Shown: positions 26,318 through 35,566 of the stretch, piece by piece
How positions within the stretch are numbered: position 1 is the first letter of the stretch
Layout of the letters: each line of letters opens with the position of its first letter
DNA from: Fluviicola sp.
Lineage (GTDB): Bacteria; Bacteroidota; Bacteroidia; Flavobacteriales_D; Crocinitomicaceae
NCBI RefSeq assembly: GCF_039596395.1
Contig: NZ_JBCNJT010000001.1
Coordinates: forward strand, 558,001 to 622,000
Direction of reading: 5' to 3'
DNA length: 64,000 nt
The notes under the pieces: generated by a model
What the model saw: the letters and a program-made list of their open reading frames with translations, nothing else
Told to the model about the DNA's origin: nothing
Database searches by the model: none
Position numbers and translations under genes: made by a program

Positions 26318-27097
26318 ATGAAAGCAATCTGGAAGGGTGCGATTAGTTTCGGATTAGTCAATATTCCCGTAAAATTATACAGTGCAACGCAGCAAAGTTC
26401 GTTGGATCTGGACATGGTCGATCCGCGTGATATGAGCCATATTAAGTTCAAACGGGTGAATGAAGACACTGGAAAAGAAGTAGCCTGGGAACATATTGCC
26501 AAAGCCTATAGGCTGAAAGAACAATTCATTCTCCTGGAACCGGAAGATTTTGAGGCTGCTGCACCGGAGAAAAGCAAGATCATCCAGGTAGATCACTTCG
26601 TGGATGAAAGCGATATCGACACCATTTTTTTTGAGAATTCGTATTACGTGGAACCTGAAAAATCGGGAGTGAAAGCTTATGCCCTGATGCGGGAGGCACT
26701 GGCGAAATCCAAAAAGGTCGGAATAGCCCAATTTGTTTTGCGTACTTCGGAAACGCTCACCGTTTTGAAACCGCGGGGAAATGTACTGGTATTGAGTAAA
26801 ATCCGGTTTGCCCAGGAAATACGTAATACAGACGAACTCAAATTGCCGGCAGCTTCCGAGGTGAAACCCGCCGAATTGAAAATGGCGATGGCGCTCATCA
26901 AACAGTATACGAGTCCGTTTAACATCGATAAATTCAAGGACGAATATGCCGCTTCCTTACTGAAAATCATCAAGGCGAAAGCGAAGGGTAAAAAGTCAAA
27001 AATACCGACATTGAAAGTGGTTCACAGCAAGTCGAAAGATTTGATGGAGCAGCTTAAAGCCAGTTTAGAGAAAGGTAAATCATCCAAAGCATCCTGA
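26318..27097 (+). CDS. ku: Ku DNA end-binding protein (NHEJ)
   Basis: This 259-residue bacterial Ku starts MKAIWKGAISFGLVNIPVKLYSA, the canonical N-terminus of the family, followed by the beta-barrel core. The C-terminal tail is Lys-rich (AKAKGKKSKIP, KGKSSKAS), as needed for LigD recruitment and DNA threading. The homodimer encircles double-strand ends. The ligase gene begins two bases after its stop, so they form one operon. Confidence 0.93.
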   Translation: MKAIWKGAISFGLVNIPVKLYSATQQSSLDLDMVDPRDMSHIKFKRVNEDTGKEVAWEHIAKAYRLKEQFILLEPEDFEAAAPEKSKIIQVDHFVDESDIDTIFFENSYYVEPEKSGVKAYALMREALAKSKKVGIAQFVLRTSETLTVLKPRGNVLVLSKIRFAQEIRNTDELKLPAASEVKPAELKMAMALIKQYTSPFNIDKFKDEYAASLLKIIKAKAKGKKSKIPTLKVVHSKSKDLMEQLKASLEKGKSSKAS

Positions 27098-27099
27098 TT

Positions 27100-29685
27100 A
27101 TGGCACTCAATCTCTACCGGAAAAAACGGAATTTCGGGGAAACTCCCGAACCTTCCGGCAAAAAAGAAAAAGCTTCGGAAAAGCTGACCTTCGTGATTCA
27201 GCGCCACCATGCTTCCCATTTGCATTACGATTTCAGGCTGGAAATGGATGGCGTGCTGAAAAGCTGGGCGGTTCCGAAAGGTCCGTCGATGAAAGCCGGA
27301 GAACGCAGACTGGCTGTTCACGTGGAAGATCATCCGCTGGCTTATGGTAAATTCTACGGGGAAATCCCGGAAGGAAATTACGGTGCCGGAATCGTAGAGA
27401 TTTGGGATAACGGAACGTATGTTCCATTGGAGCCCGATGCTTCGAAATCTGCAGAGAAATTGCTGCTTCAGCAATACCATAAAGGCGATTTGAAATTCGT
27501 GCTGAAAGGAAAACACCTCAACGGTGCGTTTGCATTGGTGCGTATGAACGACGGAACGGACAAGAACTGGCTGCTGATCAAAAAGTCCGATGAGCATGCG
27601 GTAAAAAGTTACGACATTGCTTCGATTGACCCGGTAAAGCCATTCGCGAAAAAGAAAACCCAAGCAGATTCCAAACCGGAAGCTTTGAAAGAGCCGAAAG
27701 CATCTGATGAACAGGAAACGGAGGAGGAACCGGAATTACCGAAAACCGATATCGAAAAAGCGTGGGAGAAATTGAGAAAGCCCATGCTGGCAACCCTCGC
27801 GTCATCACACGAAGACAACCCCGATTGGATGTACGAACCGAAATACGACGGCTACCGCGCGGTGACAAAGATCAACAAGGGAAAAGTGGAAATTGTTTCC
27901 CGGAACGGAAATCCCTTCAATAAGCAGTATCAGCCATTGATTCCCGAGCTTGAAAAGTTTGAAGATGATCTGATCCTGGACGGTGAAATCGTTATTGAGG
28001 ATGAGAAAGGAATCAGTAATTTCCAGTTGTTGCAAAACTATACGACGACCAAAAAAGGAGTTTTACGGTATTATTTATTCGACATTCTCTACCTGAATGG
28101 CTACCCGGTTACACATCTGCCCTTTATCCAGCGCAGGGAATTACTGGAAGCCGTTTTCGGAAAGGTGAAACTGGTCAATGTTCAGCCTTCCCCGGTAGTA
28201 GCCGGAAAGGGAACAGAATTGATGAAGCGGCTCACCAAACTGGGCTATGAAGGAATCATTGCCAAAGAAAGCAGCAGCGGTTATTTTCCGGGTTTGCGGG
28301 CCGATTCCTGGCTCAAACTCAAAAACCACCAGTCGCTGGAAGCCATTATTTGCGGGTATACCGCTCCGCAAAACAGCCGTAAATTTTTCGGGTCGTTGGT
28401 TTTGGGAATCCATGACAAAGGAAAATTGGTTTACATCGGGAATTGCGGTACGGGTTTTACGGAAGCAACCCTGGAGGAATTGCATCAAAAGTTTGAAAAA
28501 TTGAAAATTCCGAAAAGTCCTTTTGATTCACCTCCGAAAATGACCGGTCAGAAGGGAAAACCTACCTGGATCAAACCCGAATTGGTTTGTAACGTGGAGT
28601 TTGCCAACTGGACAGCAGATAAACATTTGCGCGTTCCGGTTTTTATGGGCTTGCGCGAAGACAAAAACGAATCAGAAGTGATGAAGAATAACGATGTAAA
28701 AGCAGATGTGAAATCGGCAAAGGAAAAGAAATCCCGGAAATCAGCTTCCGCCAAATACGAAGAAAACGATGTGGAATGGAGCATCGGCGGGAACAAGCTG
28801 AAGATAACGAACCGCAACAAGGTTTACTTTCCGGAGGAAGGAATTACCAAAGGCGAGATCATCGATTATTACCGCCGGATCAGCAAATTCATCCTTCCGT
28901 ACCTGAAAAACAGGCCGGAGTCGTTGAACCGTCATCCGAACGGGATTACGAAACAGGGTTTTTACCAGAAAGACATGGATACCAGCCAGATCCCGGATTG
29001 GTTGCGTACCGAAAAGCAATATTCCAAATCGAATGATGAATACCTGGATTACCTGATCTGTGACAACGAAGCAACGTTGGTTTACATGGCAAACCTGGGC
29101 TGTATTGAGATCAATCCGTGGCACAGTACCTTCGACAAACCGGATGATCCGGATTACATGATTATGGACCTGGACCCCGGGAATATCGGTTTCAAAGAAG
29201 TGGTCCGGACCGCTTTGAAAATCCGTGATATTTGTGCGGAAATCGGGATAACAACCTTTTGCAAAACCAGCGGAGCAACCGGACTTCACGTATACATCCC
29301 GCTGAAAAAGCGCTACAATTACGACGAGATCAAGCTCTTCGGTGAATTGCTGGCAACAGCCGTGCAGCAGCAACTTCCGGACACCACAAGTACTGAACGC
29401 ACTGTTTCCAAACGTAGCGATAAGATTTACATCGATTTTTTGCAGAACCGCAAAGGCCAGACAATTGCAGCTGCATACAGTGTGCGTCCAAAACCGGGTG
29501 CCACCGTTTCCACTCCACTCGAATGGACAGAAGTGAACGAACACCTGAACCCGAAAGATTATACCATTTACACCATCTTCGACCGCTTAAAGGAGAAAGG
29601 CGATCTCTGGAAAGGAGTACTCGGTAAAGGAGCGGATATCGGGAAAGCACTGGGTAAACTGGAAAAAGTGATTGAAGGAAGCTAA
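27100..29685 (+). CDS. ligD: Multifunctional NHEJ ligase LigD
   Basis: This 861-residue protein is ordered phosphoesterase (about 5-165; FVIQRHHASHLHYDFRLEMDG), ATP-dependent ligase (about 220-530; nucleophile Lys248 in EPKYDGYRA) and primase-polymerase (about 560-855; catalytic Asp690 and Asp692 in DLDPG). The order matches Pseudomonas LigD rather than the POL-PE-LIG order of mycobacteria. Together with Ku it repairs double-strand breaks in non-dividing cells. A Lys/Glu-rich linker separates PE from LIG. It overlaps no gene, and the permease begins four bases after the stop. Confidence 0.93.
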   Translation: MALNLYRKKRNFGETPEPSGKKEKASEKLTFVIQRHHASHLHYDFRLEMDGVLKSWAVPKGPSMKAGERRLAVHVEDHPLAYGKFYGEIPEGNYGAGIVEIWDNGTYVPLEPDASKSAEKLLLQQYHKGDLKFVLKGKHLNGAFALVRMNDGTDKNWLLIKKSDEHAVKSYDIASIDPVKPFAKKKTQADSKPEALKEPKASDEQETEEEPELPKTDIEKAWEKLRKPMLATLASSHEDNPDWMYEPKYDGYRAVTKINKGKVEIVSRNGNPFNKQYQPLIPELEKFEDDLILDGEIVIEDEKGISNFQLLQNYTTTKKGVLRYYLFDILYLNGYPVTHLPFIQRRELLEAVFGKVKLVNVQPSPVVAGKGTELMKRLTKLGYEGIIAKESSSGYFPGLRADSWLKLKNHQSLEAIICGYTAPQNSRKFFGSLVLGIHDKGKLVYIGNCGTGFTEATLEELHQKFEKLKIPKSPFDSPPKMTGQKGKPTWIKPELVCNVEFANWTADKHLRVPVFMGLREDKNESEVMKNNDVKADVKSAKEKKSRKSASAKYEENDVEWSIGGNKLKITNRNKVYFPEEGITKGEIIDYYRRISKFILPYLKNRPESLNRHPNGITKQGFYQKDMDTSQIPDWLRTEKQYSKSNDEYLDYLICDNEATLVYMANLGCIEINPWHSTFDKPDDPDYMIMDLDPGNIGFKEVVRTALKIRDICAEIGITTFCKTSGATGLHVYIPLKKRYNYDEIKLFGELLATAVQQQLPDTTSTERTVSKRSDKIYIDFLQNRKGQTIAAAYSVRPKPGATVSTPLEWTEVNEHLNPKDYTIYTIFDRLKEKGDLWKGVLGKGADIGKALGKLEKVIEGS

Positions 29686-29689
29686 AAGT

Positions 29690-30910
29690 ATGGCAAAACT
29701 CAAAAGAACACTGGGCTTAACCGAAGCGGTTTTCTTTGGTACCGGATCAATTTTAGGTGCGGGAATTTATGCCATCGCCGGCAAAGTAGCCGGGTTTAGT
29801 GGGAATATGATCTGGCTTTCCTTTGCGATAGCTTCTTTAACAGCCTTGATGAGTGCATTTTCATATGCAGAACTCAGTAGTATGTTTCCGAGTGCGGGCG
29901 GAGAATACGTGTATGCAAAGCATGCATTTAATCGAAAGATGGCTGTTGCCCTCGGATTAATTATCTCGATAAACGGAATGATTAGCGGCTCTACAGTCGC
30001 TATTGGTTTTGCAGGCTATTTCTCCCAGCTACTGGAAATTAATTTATTCATTGCTGCTTTGGGGATTATTTGTCTGGTTTGGCTGGTTAACGTCAGTGGT
30101 ATCCGGCAGTCTTCCATAGTCAATATCATCTTTACTATCATTGAATTTTGCGGACTCGTACTGGTGATTTATGCTGCTTACCCGTATCTTGGAAAGGTCG
30201 ACTACCTGGAAGCTCCGCCTGGCGGATTCAATCACATTTTACTGGGAGCTGCCCTCAGTTACTTTGCTTATATCGGTTTTGAAGAAATCGTGAAGCTCAG
30301 TGAAGAAACAAAGTCGCCGGAAAAGAATATCCCCAAAGCACTCTTCCTGGCAAGCAGTATTGTCATGGTGGTTTACTTAGTGGTAGCAGTTTGTGCTGTG
30401 AGTGCAATACCCTGGAAAGAGTTAGGAGAAAGCAAGCATCCCCTGGCGGATGTGGTTAACAAAGAATTGGGAAAAACCGGGGTAGTCATTATATCTGTTA
30501 TCGCCTTGTTTTCAACTACCAATACGATTTTGTCCAATATGATGGGAAGTTCACGCGTACTCCTTTATTTGGGGAAAGAAAATAAAAAACTGAACATACT
30601 TTCAGTCATTTCCGGTAAACGTAAAACACCTGTTTTTGCACTGATACTTGCAGCCGGAACCATGATAGCATTTGCAGCAATCGGAAAACTGGAAACAGTA
30701 GCGTTGATCGCTAACTTTTTCATATTTATTACCTTCCTGTTCGTAAATATTGCCGTATTGGTATTGAGAAAGAAAAAGCCCGGGATAGAAAGACCTTATA
30801 AAGTCCCGGTGAATATCCGCGATCTACCCATTCCTTCAATCCTGGGAATACTGCTGACCTTGCTTTTGCTGGGTTATTCCATTTACGGATTGACGATTTC
30901 GGCATTTTAA
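29690..30910 (+). CDS. APC-family amino-acid permease
   Basis: This 406-residue transporter has 12 predicted helices and the APC motif GTGSILGAGIYAIAGKVAG in helix 1. FAYIGFEEIVKLSEETKSPEKNIPKAL in the loop after helix 6 is typical of amino-acid/polyamine permeases. The start MAKLKRTLG (29690) fits the family; an upstream in-frame codon at 29672 lies inside ligD. The four-base spacing places it in the ku-ligD transcript. Its substrate is unknown, though Arg or Asp would fit the cyanophycin neighbourhood (inference). Confidence 0.85.
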   Translation: MAKLKRTLGLTEAVFFGTGSILGAGIYAIAGKVAGFSGNMIWLSFAIASLTALMSAFSYAELSSMFPSAGGEYVYAKHAFNRKMAVALGLIISINGMISGSTVAIGFAGYFSQLLEINLFIAALGIICLVWLVNVSGIRQSSIVNIIFTIIEFCGLVLVIYAAYPYLGKVDYLEAPPGGFNHILLGAALSYFAYIGFEEIVKLSEETKSPEKNIPKALFLASSIVMVVYLVVAVCAVSAIPWKELGESKHPLADVVNKELGKTGVVIISVIALFSTTNTILSNMMGSSRVLLYLGKENKKLNILSVISGKRKTPVFALILAAGTMIAFAAIGKLETVALIANFFIFITFLFVNIAVLVLRKKKPGIERPYKVPVNIRDLPIPSILGILLTLLLLGYSIYGLTISAF

Positions 30911-30913
30911 TCC

Positions 30914-31393
30914 TTAGTGTCGCGCCACGCCCAAATGTCTTCCTTCAATGATGTGTTCGATGTGATCGATTTCTGCATCCGTTCCGTCGTAGAAGAGTAA
31001 GAAACGGCCTTCTTTCAAATGTTGTTCGTATTCCACGTGGTCGTCTTTGACGCCGAGGTCTACCAGAATAGAGGCGAATCCACCGGTCAGAACTCCAACC
31101 TGGAAACCTGCCAACGCCCCTACAACTGCTCCGGCACCGAATAAAATACCTAATCCCGGAATCGCAAACAGCCCGACTCCCGTTAACACACCCAGTGTTG
31201 TTCCCAAAACCGTTCCGGCAGCAACCGGGGTGGCTACTAACGCAGTATTGGATTTCACGTGCAGGTGATCGTCCACTACTTCGGCGTGACCAACCAGTGA
31301 AACTTTGGACATATCGATACCGCTTTCGCGCAATGTTTCAAGTGCTTTGACCGCCTGGTCGTGTGACTCGAAAATAGAAATACTCTTTTTCAT
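30914..31393 (-). CDS. General stress protein (DUF1269/GSP17M-like)
   Basis: In this 159-residue protein an N-terminal ferredoxin-like alpha/beta part (SISIFESHDQAVKALETLRESGI) leads to a long Gly/Ala-rich double hydrophobic segment (about 53-110). The C-terminal part is DHVEYEQHLKEGRFLLFYDG. This matches the general stress protein 17M / DUF1269 group, probably membrane-associated. It converges with the permease gene, the stops being four bases apart. Confidence 0.8.
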   Translation of the reverse strand: MKKSISIFESHDQAVKALETLRESGIDMSKVSLVGHAEVVDDHLHVKSNTALVATPVAAGTVLGTTLGVLTGVGLFAIPGLGILFGAGAVVGALAGFQVGVLTGGFASILVDLGVKDDHVEYEQHLKEGRFLLFYDGTDAEIDHIEHIIEGRHLGVARH

Positions 31394-31488
31394 GACTTCC
31401 CGAATTATGTGGGTTAACCTTCATAATTTACGTCAATTCAGGAAGCAAAAGGAATAAACTTTGTTAAGATCCGATTGCTTTGTTTCCC

Positions 31489-31548
31489 GCGGATGAACAG
31501 AGAATAGTTTAAGTCTCTTAAGTTCATGTCCCTGTTCTTCCGCGGGGT
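31489..31548. repeat. Imperfect inverted repeat
   Basis: CCCGCGGATGAACAG (31489-31503) is repeated inverted as CTGTTCTTCCGCGGG near 31533-31547 with one mismatch, between the stop of the T9SS protein and the start of the stress protein. A similar phrase type occurs in the 40.2-40.5 kb gap. Role unknown. Confidence 0.5.
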
Positions 31549-31561
31549 AAAGCTAGTTTAT

Positions 31562-33049
31562 TCAGTGAATGATTAATTTCCCGGTACCGGATGCCTGATT
31601 CCCGTAAACCTGGTAAAAGTAAACTCCCGGCATAGCTGACAGGTCGATTGTAACTGTTTTGTCAGAAGCATTTAATTCCAGTACTTTAGCTCCCAGTTGG
31701 TTGTAAACGATTACTTTTTCAATTATTTCAGAGGCAGAGATCTGAACGGTCCCGTTGGAAGGGTTCGGCCAGGCAGTTAAACCAGCCAGTTCGGAGTGTT
31801 CGTTTAACCCCAGTGTTTCGGGTGCGATCTTTACCAGGTAGGCATCACCGAAGGCAGCATTCCACCCGTTACTTTCCGCATTGTAATTCCCTTTCCCGGT
31901 TACGAGTACTTTGTTGTCGGAAGTAGCGATGCAGGAAAGTCCCCAGCAATGTGAACCGGTATAGATAGATCCGTTATAGTAAGGCCCGATCTGGTTCATG
32001 GCATATGCATTCAGGATTTGTCCGTTGTCGCTGATACAGAATAAAGCCATTTGTCCGCAGTTTTGAGGAGTATTGGTAGCATCATTGAAGTTTTGGTCGA
32101 TTTCTCCGGCTGCAACAAATCCGTTTGCAAAAGGTACGAGGTTGTCGCAAAAACCTAAGTTTAGCGGATTTCCGTTGTGAGTAGTCAACATCGAAATAGA
32201 TAAACTATCGCCATTATTGGAGGCTACTTTCAATACGGAAGGATAGAGTTTATTATTCTGTTGGGAACTCGCCGCAACCAGGTAATCTCCGGCACTGTTT
32301 TTTACCAAACCTACTTTTTGATCTTTCCAAAGCGCATATCTTCTGTATTTTTTGGTCCAGTGCACAGTCCCGTCGGAAGCAGCCAGTTTGGTAACTGCCA
32401 GGTCGTATTCCCAGTTTGGTGCGCCCACATAACCAGCCATTACCAAATCTGATCCGTCCTGTATCATGGAAGTTACGGCAATGACTTCACCGGCATAGTC
32501 GTGAGTCCATACAGCATTCAGGTTTCCGGGGGTAAAGCGTTTTACAATGGAGGCTGTACTTTGGGTATAGGAAAGCACATAATCTCCGTTGGCAAGCTGC
32601 GTATGTGCCAGGTAGATGTAGTTGGACGCAGGTCCCATTGGTCCGTAGAATTTAGAGATCGTATCGCCGTTGGTTTCGTTTAGTTTCACAAAGGCAAGTC
32701 TTCCGTATAAACTTTCGAAAACCCCGAAAAGCTCATTGTTGTTATCGCGGTATAATTTCGAAAGCCCGCTGAAACCTCCGTAATTAGCGTCGTAGTAACG
32801 GACCCATAGTGAGTCTCCGTTTGCAGCAACTTTTGCCATATAGGCTACGCGCGGTGATTTTTCGGCTATTCCACCGATGAGGTATCCGCCGTCACTTGTT
32901 TCGATGGTGGTTTTGGCAGTTTCCGCTGTATTGTTGACGGCATAATTGGAATAAATATATTCTTTCTGCCATTGTACCTGGGCAACAGAAATGCTTGTTG
33001 CCAGTGCAGCGATCGAACTTAAAAGGAAGTGTTTTCCGGACTTTTTCAT
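31562..33049 (-). CDS. Secreted protein with T9SS sorting domain
   Basis: This 495-residue protein has a Sec signal (MKKSGKHFLLSSIAALATSISVAQ). A series of repeated beta segments reads like a PQQ/Kelch-type propeller with SDGGYLIGGIAEKS and NSAGDYLVAASSQQN units. It ends in a type A T9SS C-terminal domain (about 420-495; AWPNPSNGTVQISA, then VYFYQVYGNQASGTGKLIIH). It is exported through the outer membrane by T9SS and anchored or released. The start at 33049 is chosen over 33106 because the signal begins there. The function is unknown. Confidence 0.82.
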   Translation of the reverse strand: MKKSGKHFLLSSIAALATSISVAQVQWQKEYIYSNYAVNNTAETAKTTIETSDGGYLIGGIAEKSPRVAYMAKVAANGDSLWVRYYDANYGGFSGLSKLYRDNNNELFGVFESLYGRLAFVKLNETNGDTISKFYGPMGPASNYIYLAHTQLANGDYVLSYTQSTASIVKRFTPGNLNAVWTHDYAGEVIAVTSMIQDGSDLVMAGYVGAPNWEYDLAVTKLAASDGTVHWTKKYRRYALWKDQKVGLVKNSAGDYLVAASSQQNNKLYPSVLKVASNNGDSLSISMLTTHNGNPLNLGFCDNLVPFANGFVAAGEIDQNFNDATNTPQNCGQMALFCISDNGQILNAYAMNQIGPYYNGSIYTGSHCWGLSCIATSDNKVLVTGKGNYNAESNGWNAAFGDAYLVKIAPETLGLNEHSELAGLTAWPNPSNGTVQISASEIIEKVIVYNQLGAKVLELNASDKTVTIDLSAMPGVYFYQVYGNQASGTGKLIIH

Positions 33050-33270
33050 AATTGCAGTATGATGATTAACTGGAGCAAAATTGATACGGAATTCAAAATC
33101 ACGCAATACGGTATATGACGTATACTGAAATTTTTAAAAAATTTTTAATTCGACACAATACAGGAAGCGCCCTGTTTATGGTGGTTTCGAGGAGTTGGCT
33201 CGCATTGGATTGTTAAAAATATTTATTTTAAAGCTATTTATTATGAAATATTTAACATTTCCAAAATATA

Positions 33271-33325
33271 TGTAAGCGGGATGGTTAATAATGTAAACTA
33301 TCCGTTTTTTACACCTCTATCTTTG
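33271..33325 (+). promoter_or_regulatory. Direct-repeat promoter (site 7), upstream of sRNA C
   Basis: TGTAAG (33271-33276), 14 bases, ATGTAAA (33291-33297), 20 bases, perfect TATCTTTG (33318-33325). The second spacer is one base shorter than in the other sites. Confidence 0.65.
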
Positions 33326-33330
33326 ATTCA

Positions 33331-33418
33331 GAAGACATGAAAATTAGATTTTGAAAGTAGGTAAAACCCTATGTGGTAAATCGAGTGGTTAGGTGAAAGG
33401 GGCGCAAGCCCCTTTTAA
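33331..33418 (+). ncRNA. Small RNA C (family member 3)
   Basis: This transcript of about 85 nt ends in AAAGGGGC-GCAA-GCCCCTTTT (33396-33416). Before the terminator, TATGTGGTAAATCGAGTGGTT is closely matched in sRNA D (41408 region, TATGTGGTAGTGTGGTT). The only ATG frame is five codons long. The next gene (33549) is 130 bases away behind the terminator. Confidence 0.65.
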
Positions 33419-33548
33419 AAATCACATTACCCGGGGCAGCAAGAATGAATTAGTAGAAATGGGTTAATTATTTTCCTTTTCCATAGTATAAATTTTTAAG
33501 TGAAACCTGGATCCTGAAAAGCTTGGAATCCTCATTAAAAAGAAGATT

Positions 33549-33701
33549 ATGAGAGTAGCAATAAGTACGTTATCCATTTTGGTTGCCATGGGATGGGCAA
33601 TCGGATACTTTAAGTTTGAGGCAGGGGCTTCCATTCATTTAACACTCGTTGTTGCAGTGCTTGCGCTAATTATGCAGTGGCTTCCGAGTAGTAAACCCTA
33701 G
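33549..33701 (+). CDS. Small membrane protein (lmo0937/DUF5670-like)
   Basis: This 50-residue protein reads MRVAISTLSILVAMGWAIGY and then FKFEAGASIHLTLVVAVLAL with an IMQWLPSSKP tail. Two helices around a Gly/Ala turn with IHL match the lmo0937 / DUF5670 family, found in stress operons. It has an ATG start and TAG stop and fits no overlapping gene. A relative lies at 37939. Function unknown. Confidence 0.7.
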   Translation: MRVAISTLSILVAMGWAIGYFKFEAGASIHLTLVVAVLALIMQWLPSSKP

Positions 33702-33831
33702 TAGAAAAAGGTTGACAAACACGACGGAATTCTTAAAAATGAATTGTTTATAACTGATTCGCTATCAATTGTTAAATAGTTTGCAGAGGCGTTGGGAATA
33801 GTTTACCTTTGAAATTATACACAACTTCGCT

Positions 33832-34425
33832 TTGAGAATTTACGTAAAATTCATGGTTGGCAGTCGCTGCTATGAAAAGATAGGAAAAGAACTGGCTAGG
33901 ATGGGAATGATTCCGGAAGTGAGTCAGGGTGTAATAGATTTCCATGAAGAACCGGACGGAATGCAGCTTCTCCAGTTGAAAGAAGTTCTTTGGGACATGG
34001 GCTATGAGTTTGTTGATGATCTGAACAGTAAAAAGCTGGATGAAGTTTCCGGGTTGATTAAAAAGTTAATTTACAGGCATCCGGAAATACCGGTAAGCGG
34101 TTACCCGGAATACCTCGAAGAGCTGGAACTTCTGGATCAGGAAATGATCCTGCTGTTTTCACAGGTCCACGGAATGGATTTGGTTCAGTACGGAGCCATA
34201 CAACAGATGGAACGCATCAAGGAAATGCTGCTGTATGAGGATTGGAAATTAAAGGAGATTGCTGAATTATTTCAATTCAAAAATAAAGGACAGTTGAAAA
34301 GAACCTTTGAAAGAATTACCGGATTAACACCGAAATTCTATAAAGACATTCGGAAAAAACGTTTAAAGATCCGTGAAGAAAACGGGTTTGGCGAAAATAT
34401 AAGTGCGATTAAGGAGAAAAATTGA
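33832..34425 (+). CDS. AraC-like HTH regulator with degenerate MxCxxC-type N-terminus
   Basis: In this 197-residue protein the C-terminal part holds an AraC helix-turn-helix (about 140-185; WKLKEIAELFQFKNKGQLKRTFERITG). The N-terminal 60 residues resemble a small metal-binding-like domain of a family that usually reads KNMVCDRC. Here it is KFMVGSRC, with the first Cys replaced by Gly. TTG at 33832 is chosen as start because the conserved block begins before the first ATG (33853) and the paralog at 34606 begins with the same TTG-AGA. A TACCTTTG -7 element is about 20 bases upstream. Confidence 0.72.
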   Translation: MRIYVKFMVGSRCYEKIGKELARMGMIPEVSQGVIDFHEEPDGMQLLQLKEVLWDMGYEFVDDLNSKKLDEVSGLIKKLIYRHPEIPVSGYPEYLEELELLDQEMILLFSQVHGMDLVQYGAIQQMERIKEMLLYEDWKLKEIAELFQFKNKGQLKRTFERITGLTPKFYKDIRKKRLKIREENGFGENISAIKEKN

Positions 34426-34605
34426 AAGGAACAATGCACACCTTGTAAAACAAAAAGAACTATAATACATTGAACATTGGGTAAAGACGATTCGGTAACT
34501 CTGAATTTTGGTGAGCCTTACACAAAAAAGCATGTGAAAGAAAACAATTAGGGAGACTTGACTTATTTCCGGCTAACACATTTATCAATTAAAACTCCTT
34601 TTGAT

Positions 34606-35154
34606 TTGAGACTATATATAAAATACATGGTCAGCGCCCGTTGCAAAATGGTGGTGCAGACCGAATTGGAAAAATTAGGGTTCCAATGCGCTACAGTGGA
34701 ACTCGGAATTATTGAAACCCTTACTGATCTTACAACAGAAGATTTGGCACAATTGAGGGAAAACCTGTCCAGGGTTGGACTAGAACTCCTGGAAGACAAA
34801 AAAAGATTGCTGGTTGTCCAGATGAAAGATGCGATCATTGAATTGATCTATCATTCGGAAGAAATTCCAAACATCAATTACTCCGAATACCTCAGTGAAA
34901 AACTGGGACATGATTATACCTATTTGTCGGGTATCTTTTCGGAGGCAAAGGGAATTACCGTGCAGCAATTCATTATTATGAAAAAAACAGAACGTCTGAA
35001 GGAGCTACTGGCAAACACTGATATGAGCCTTGCAGACATTGCTTATAAGCTGAATTACAGCAGCGTGGCGCATCTTTCCAATCAATTCAAGAAGAATACG
35101 GGACTCAGTCCTTCTACATACAGGGAAATGATGATGGAAAGCAGAGTTAGCTAA
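34606..35154 (+). CDS. AraC-like HTH regulator, paralog with TTG start
   Basis: The protein is 182 residues from TTG at 34606 (LRLYIKYMVSARC). The frame is open to 34558 without support. The N-terminal domain again shows MVSARC in place of MVCDRC. The C-terminal HTH is MSLADIAYKLNYSSVAHLSNQFKKNTGLS, typical of AraC. It is similar over its length to the 33832 protein (MVxxRC, ELEKLG, SEYL, KELL). An ATG start at 34627 would cut into the conserved block. Likely a DNA-binding regulator with a dead or altered sensor Cys pair. Confidence 0.72.
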   Translation: MRLYIKYMVSARCKMVVQTELEKLGFQCATVELGIIETLTDLTTEDLAQLRENLSRVGLELLEDKKRLLVVQMKDAIIELIYHSEEIPNINYSEYLSEKLGHDYTYLSGIFSEAKGITVQQFIIMKKTERLKELLANTDMSLADIAYKLNYSSVAHLSNQFKKNTGLSPSTYREMMMESRVS

Positions 35155-35215
35155 CAAATGATTTTTTAGAACACCTATTACCCGAAAGTCGGTATGAATT
35201 CTTGTATCGACTTTC

Positions 35216-35560
35216 TTACTTACCAAAAGTATAGATCAGCAAAAAGATAAAACCCGCAACTGCCAGCAATCCATGAACAATCGCCAGGCCTTTCGGTAAA
35301 GATTTGCCGGTCATATCACGCGCGAAAAGCACGATCCCACCCAAAGCAGTAATGGCGAAAAGCACCACGATTTGAACCGTATCAGCACCGTTTTTGATCA
35401 TGTCCACAATCAACAGTACAAGTGCCGTGGCAGCCAGTAAACCATGAATAATTGCCAGGCCTTTCGGTACCGGTTTCTTTTGTAAAACACACATTAACAG
35501 ATAAAGTCCGATCATTGCTGCCGAAGCAAACAACGCGATCGCTGTGTAAATCAATTCCAT
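35216..35560 (-). CDS. Small four-helix membrane protein with internal duplication
   Basis: This 114-residue protein has two repeated halves, each containing PKGLAI[IV]HGLLA followed by a hydrophobic helix, so it is an internal tandem duplication with about four membrane segments. No family name is certain. It begins six bases after the stop of the FAD-Rieske gene on the same strand, which implies one transcript and perhaps a membrane partner for that oxidoreductase. Confidence 0.7.
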   Translation of the reverse strand: MELIYTAIALFASAAMIGLYLLMCVLQKKPVPKGLAIIHGLLAATALVLLIVDMIKNGADTVQIVVLFAITALGGIVLFARDMTGKSLPKGLAIVHGLLAVAGFIFLLIYTFGK

Positions 35561-35566
35561 ATTCTT

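Noticed and set aside
28741-29544. Long minus-strand open frame opposite ligD
   Set aside because: Its protein has skewed composition with no family motif, and it lies wholly opposite the strongly conserved polymerase domain.
31395-31470. GACGTAAATT upstream of the DUF1269 gene as another direct-repeat promoter
   Set aside because: Neither the second half-site nor a -7 element occurs at the required spacing.
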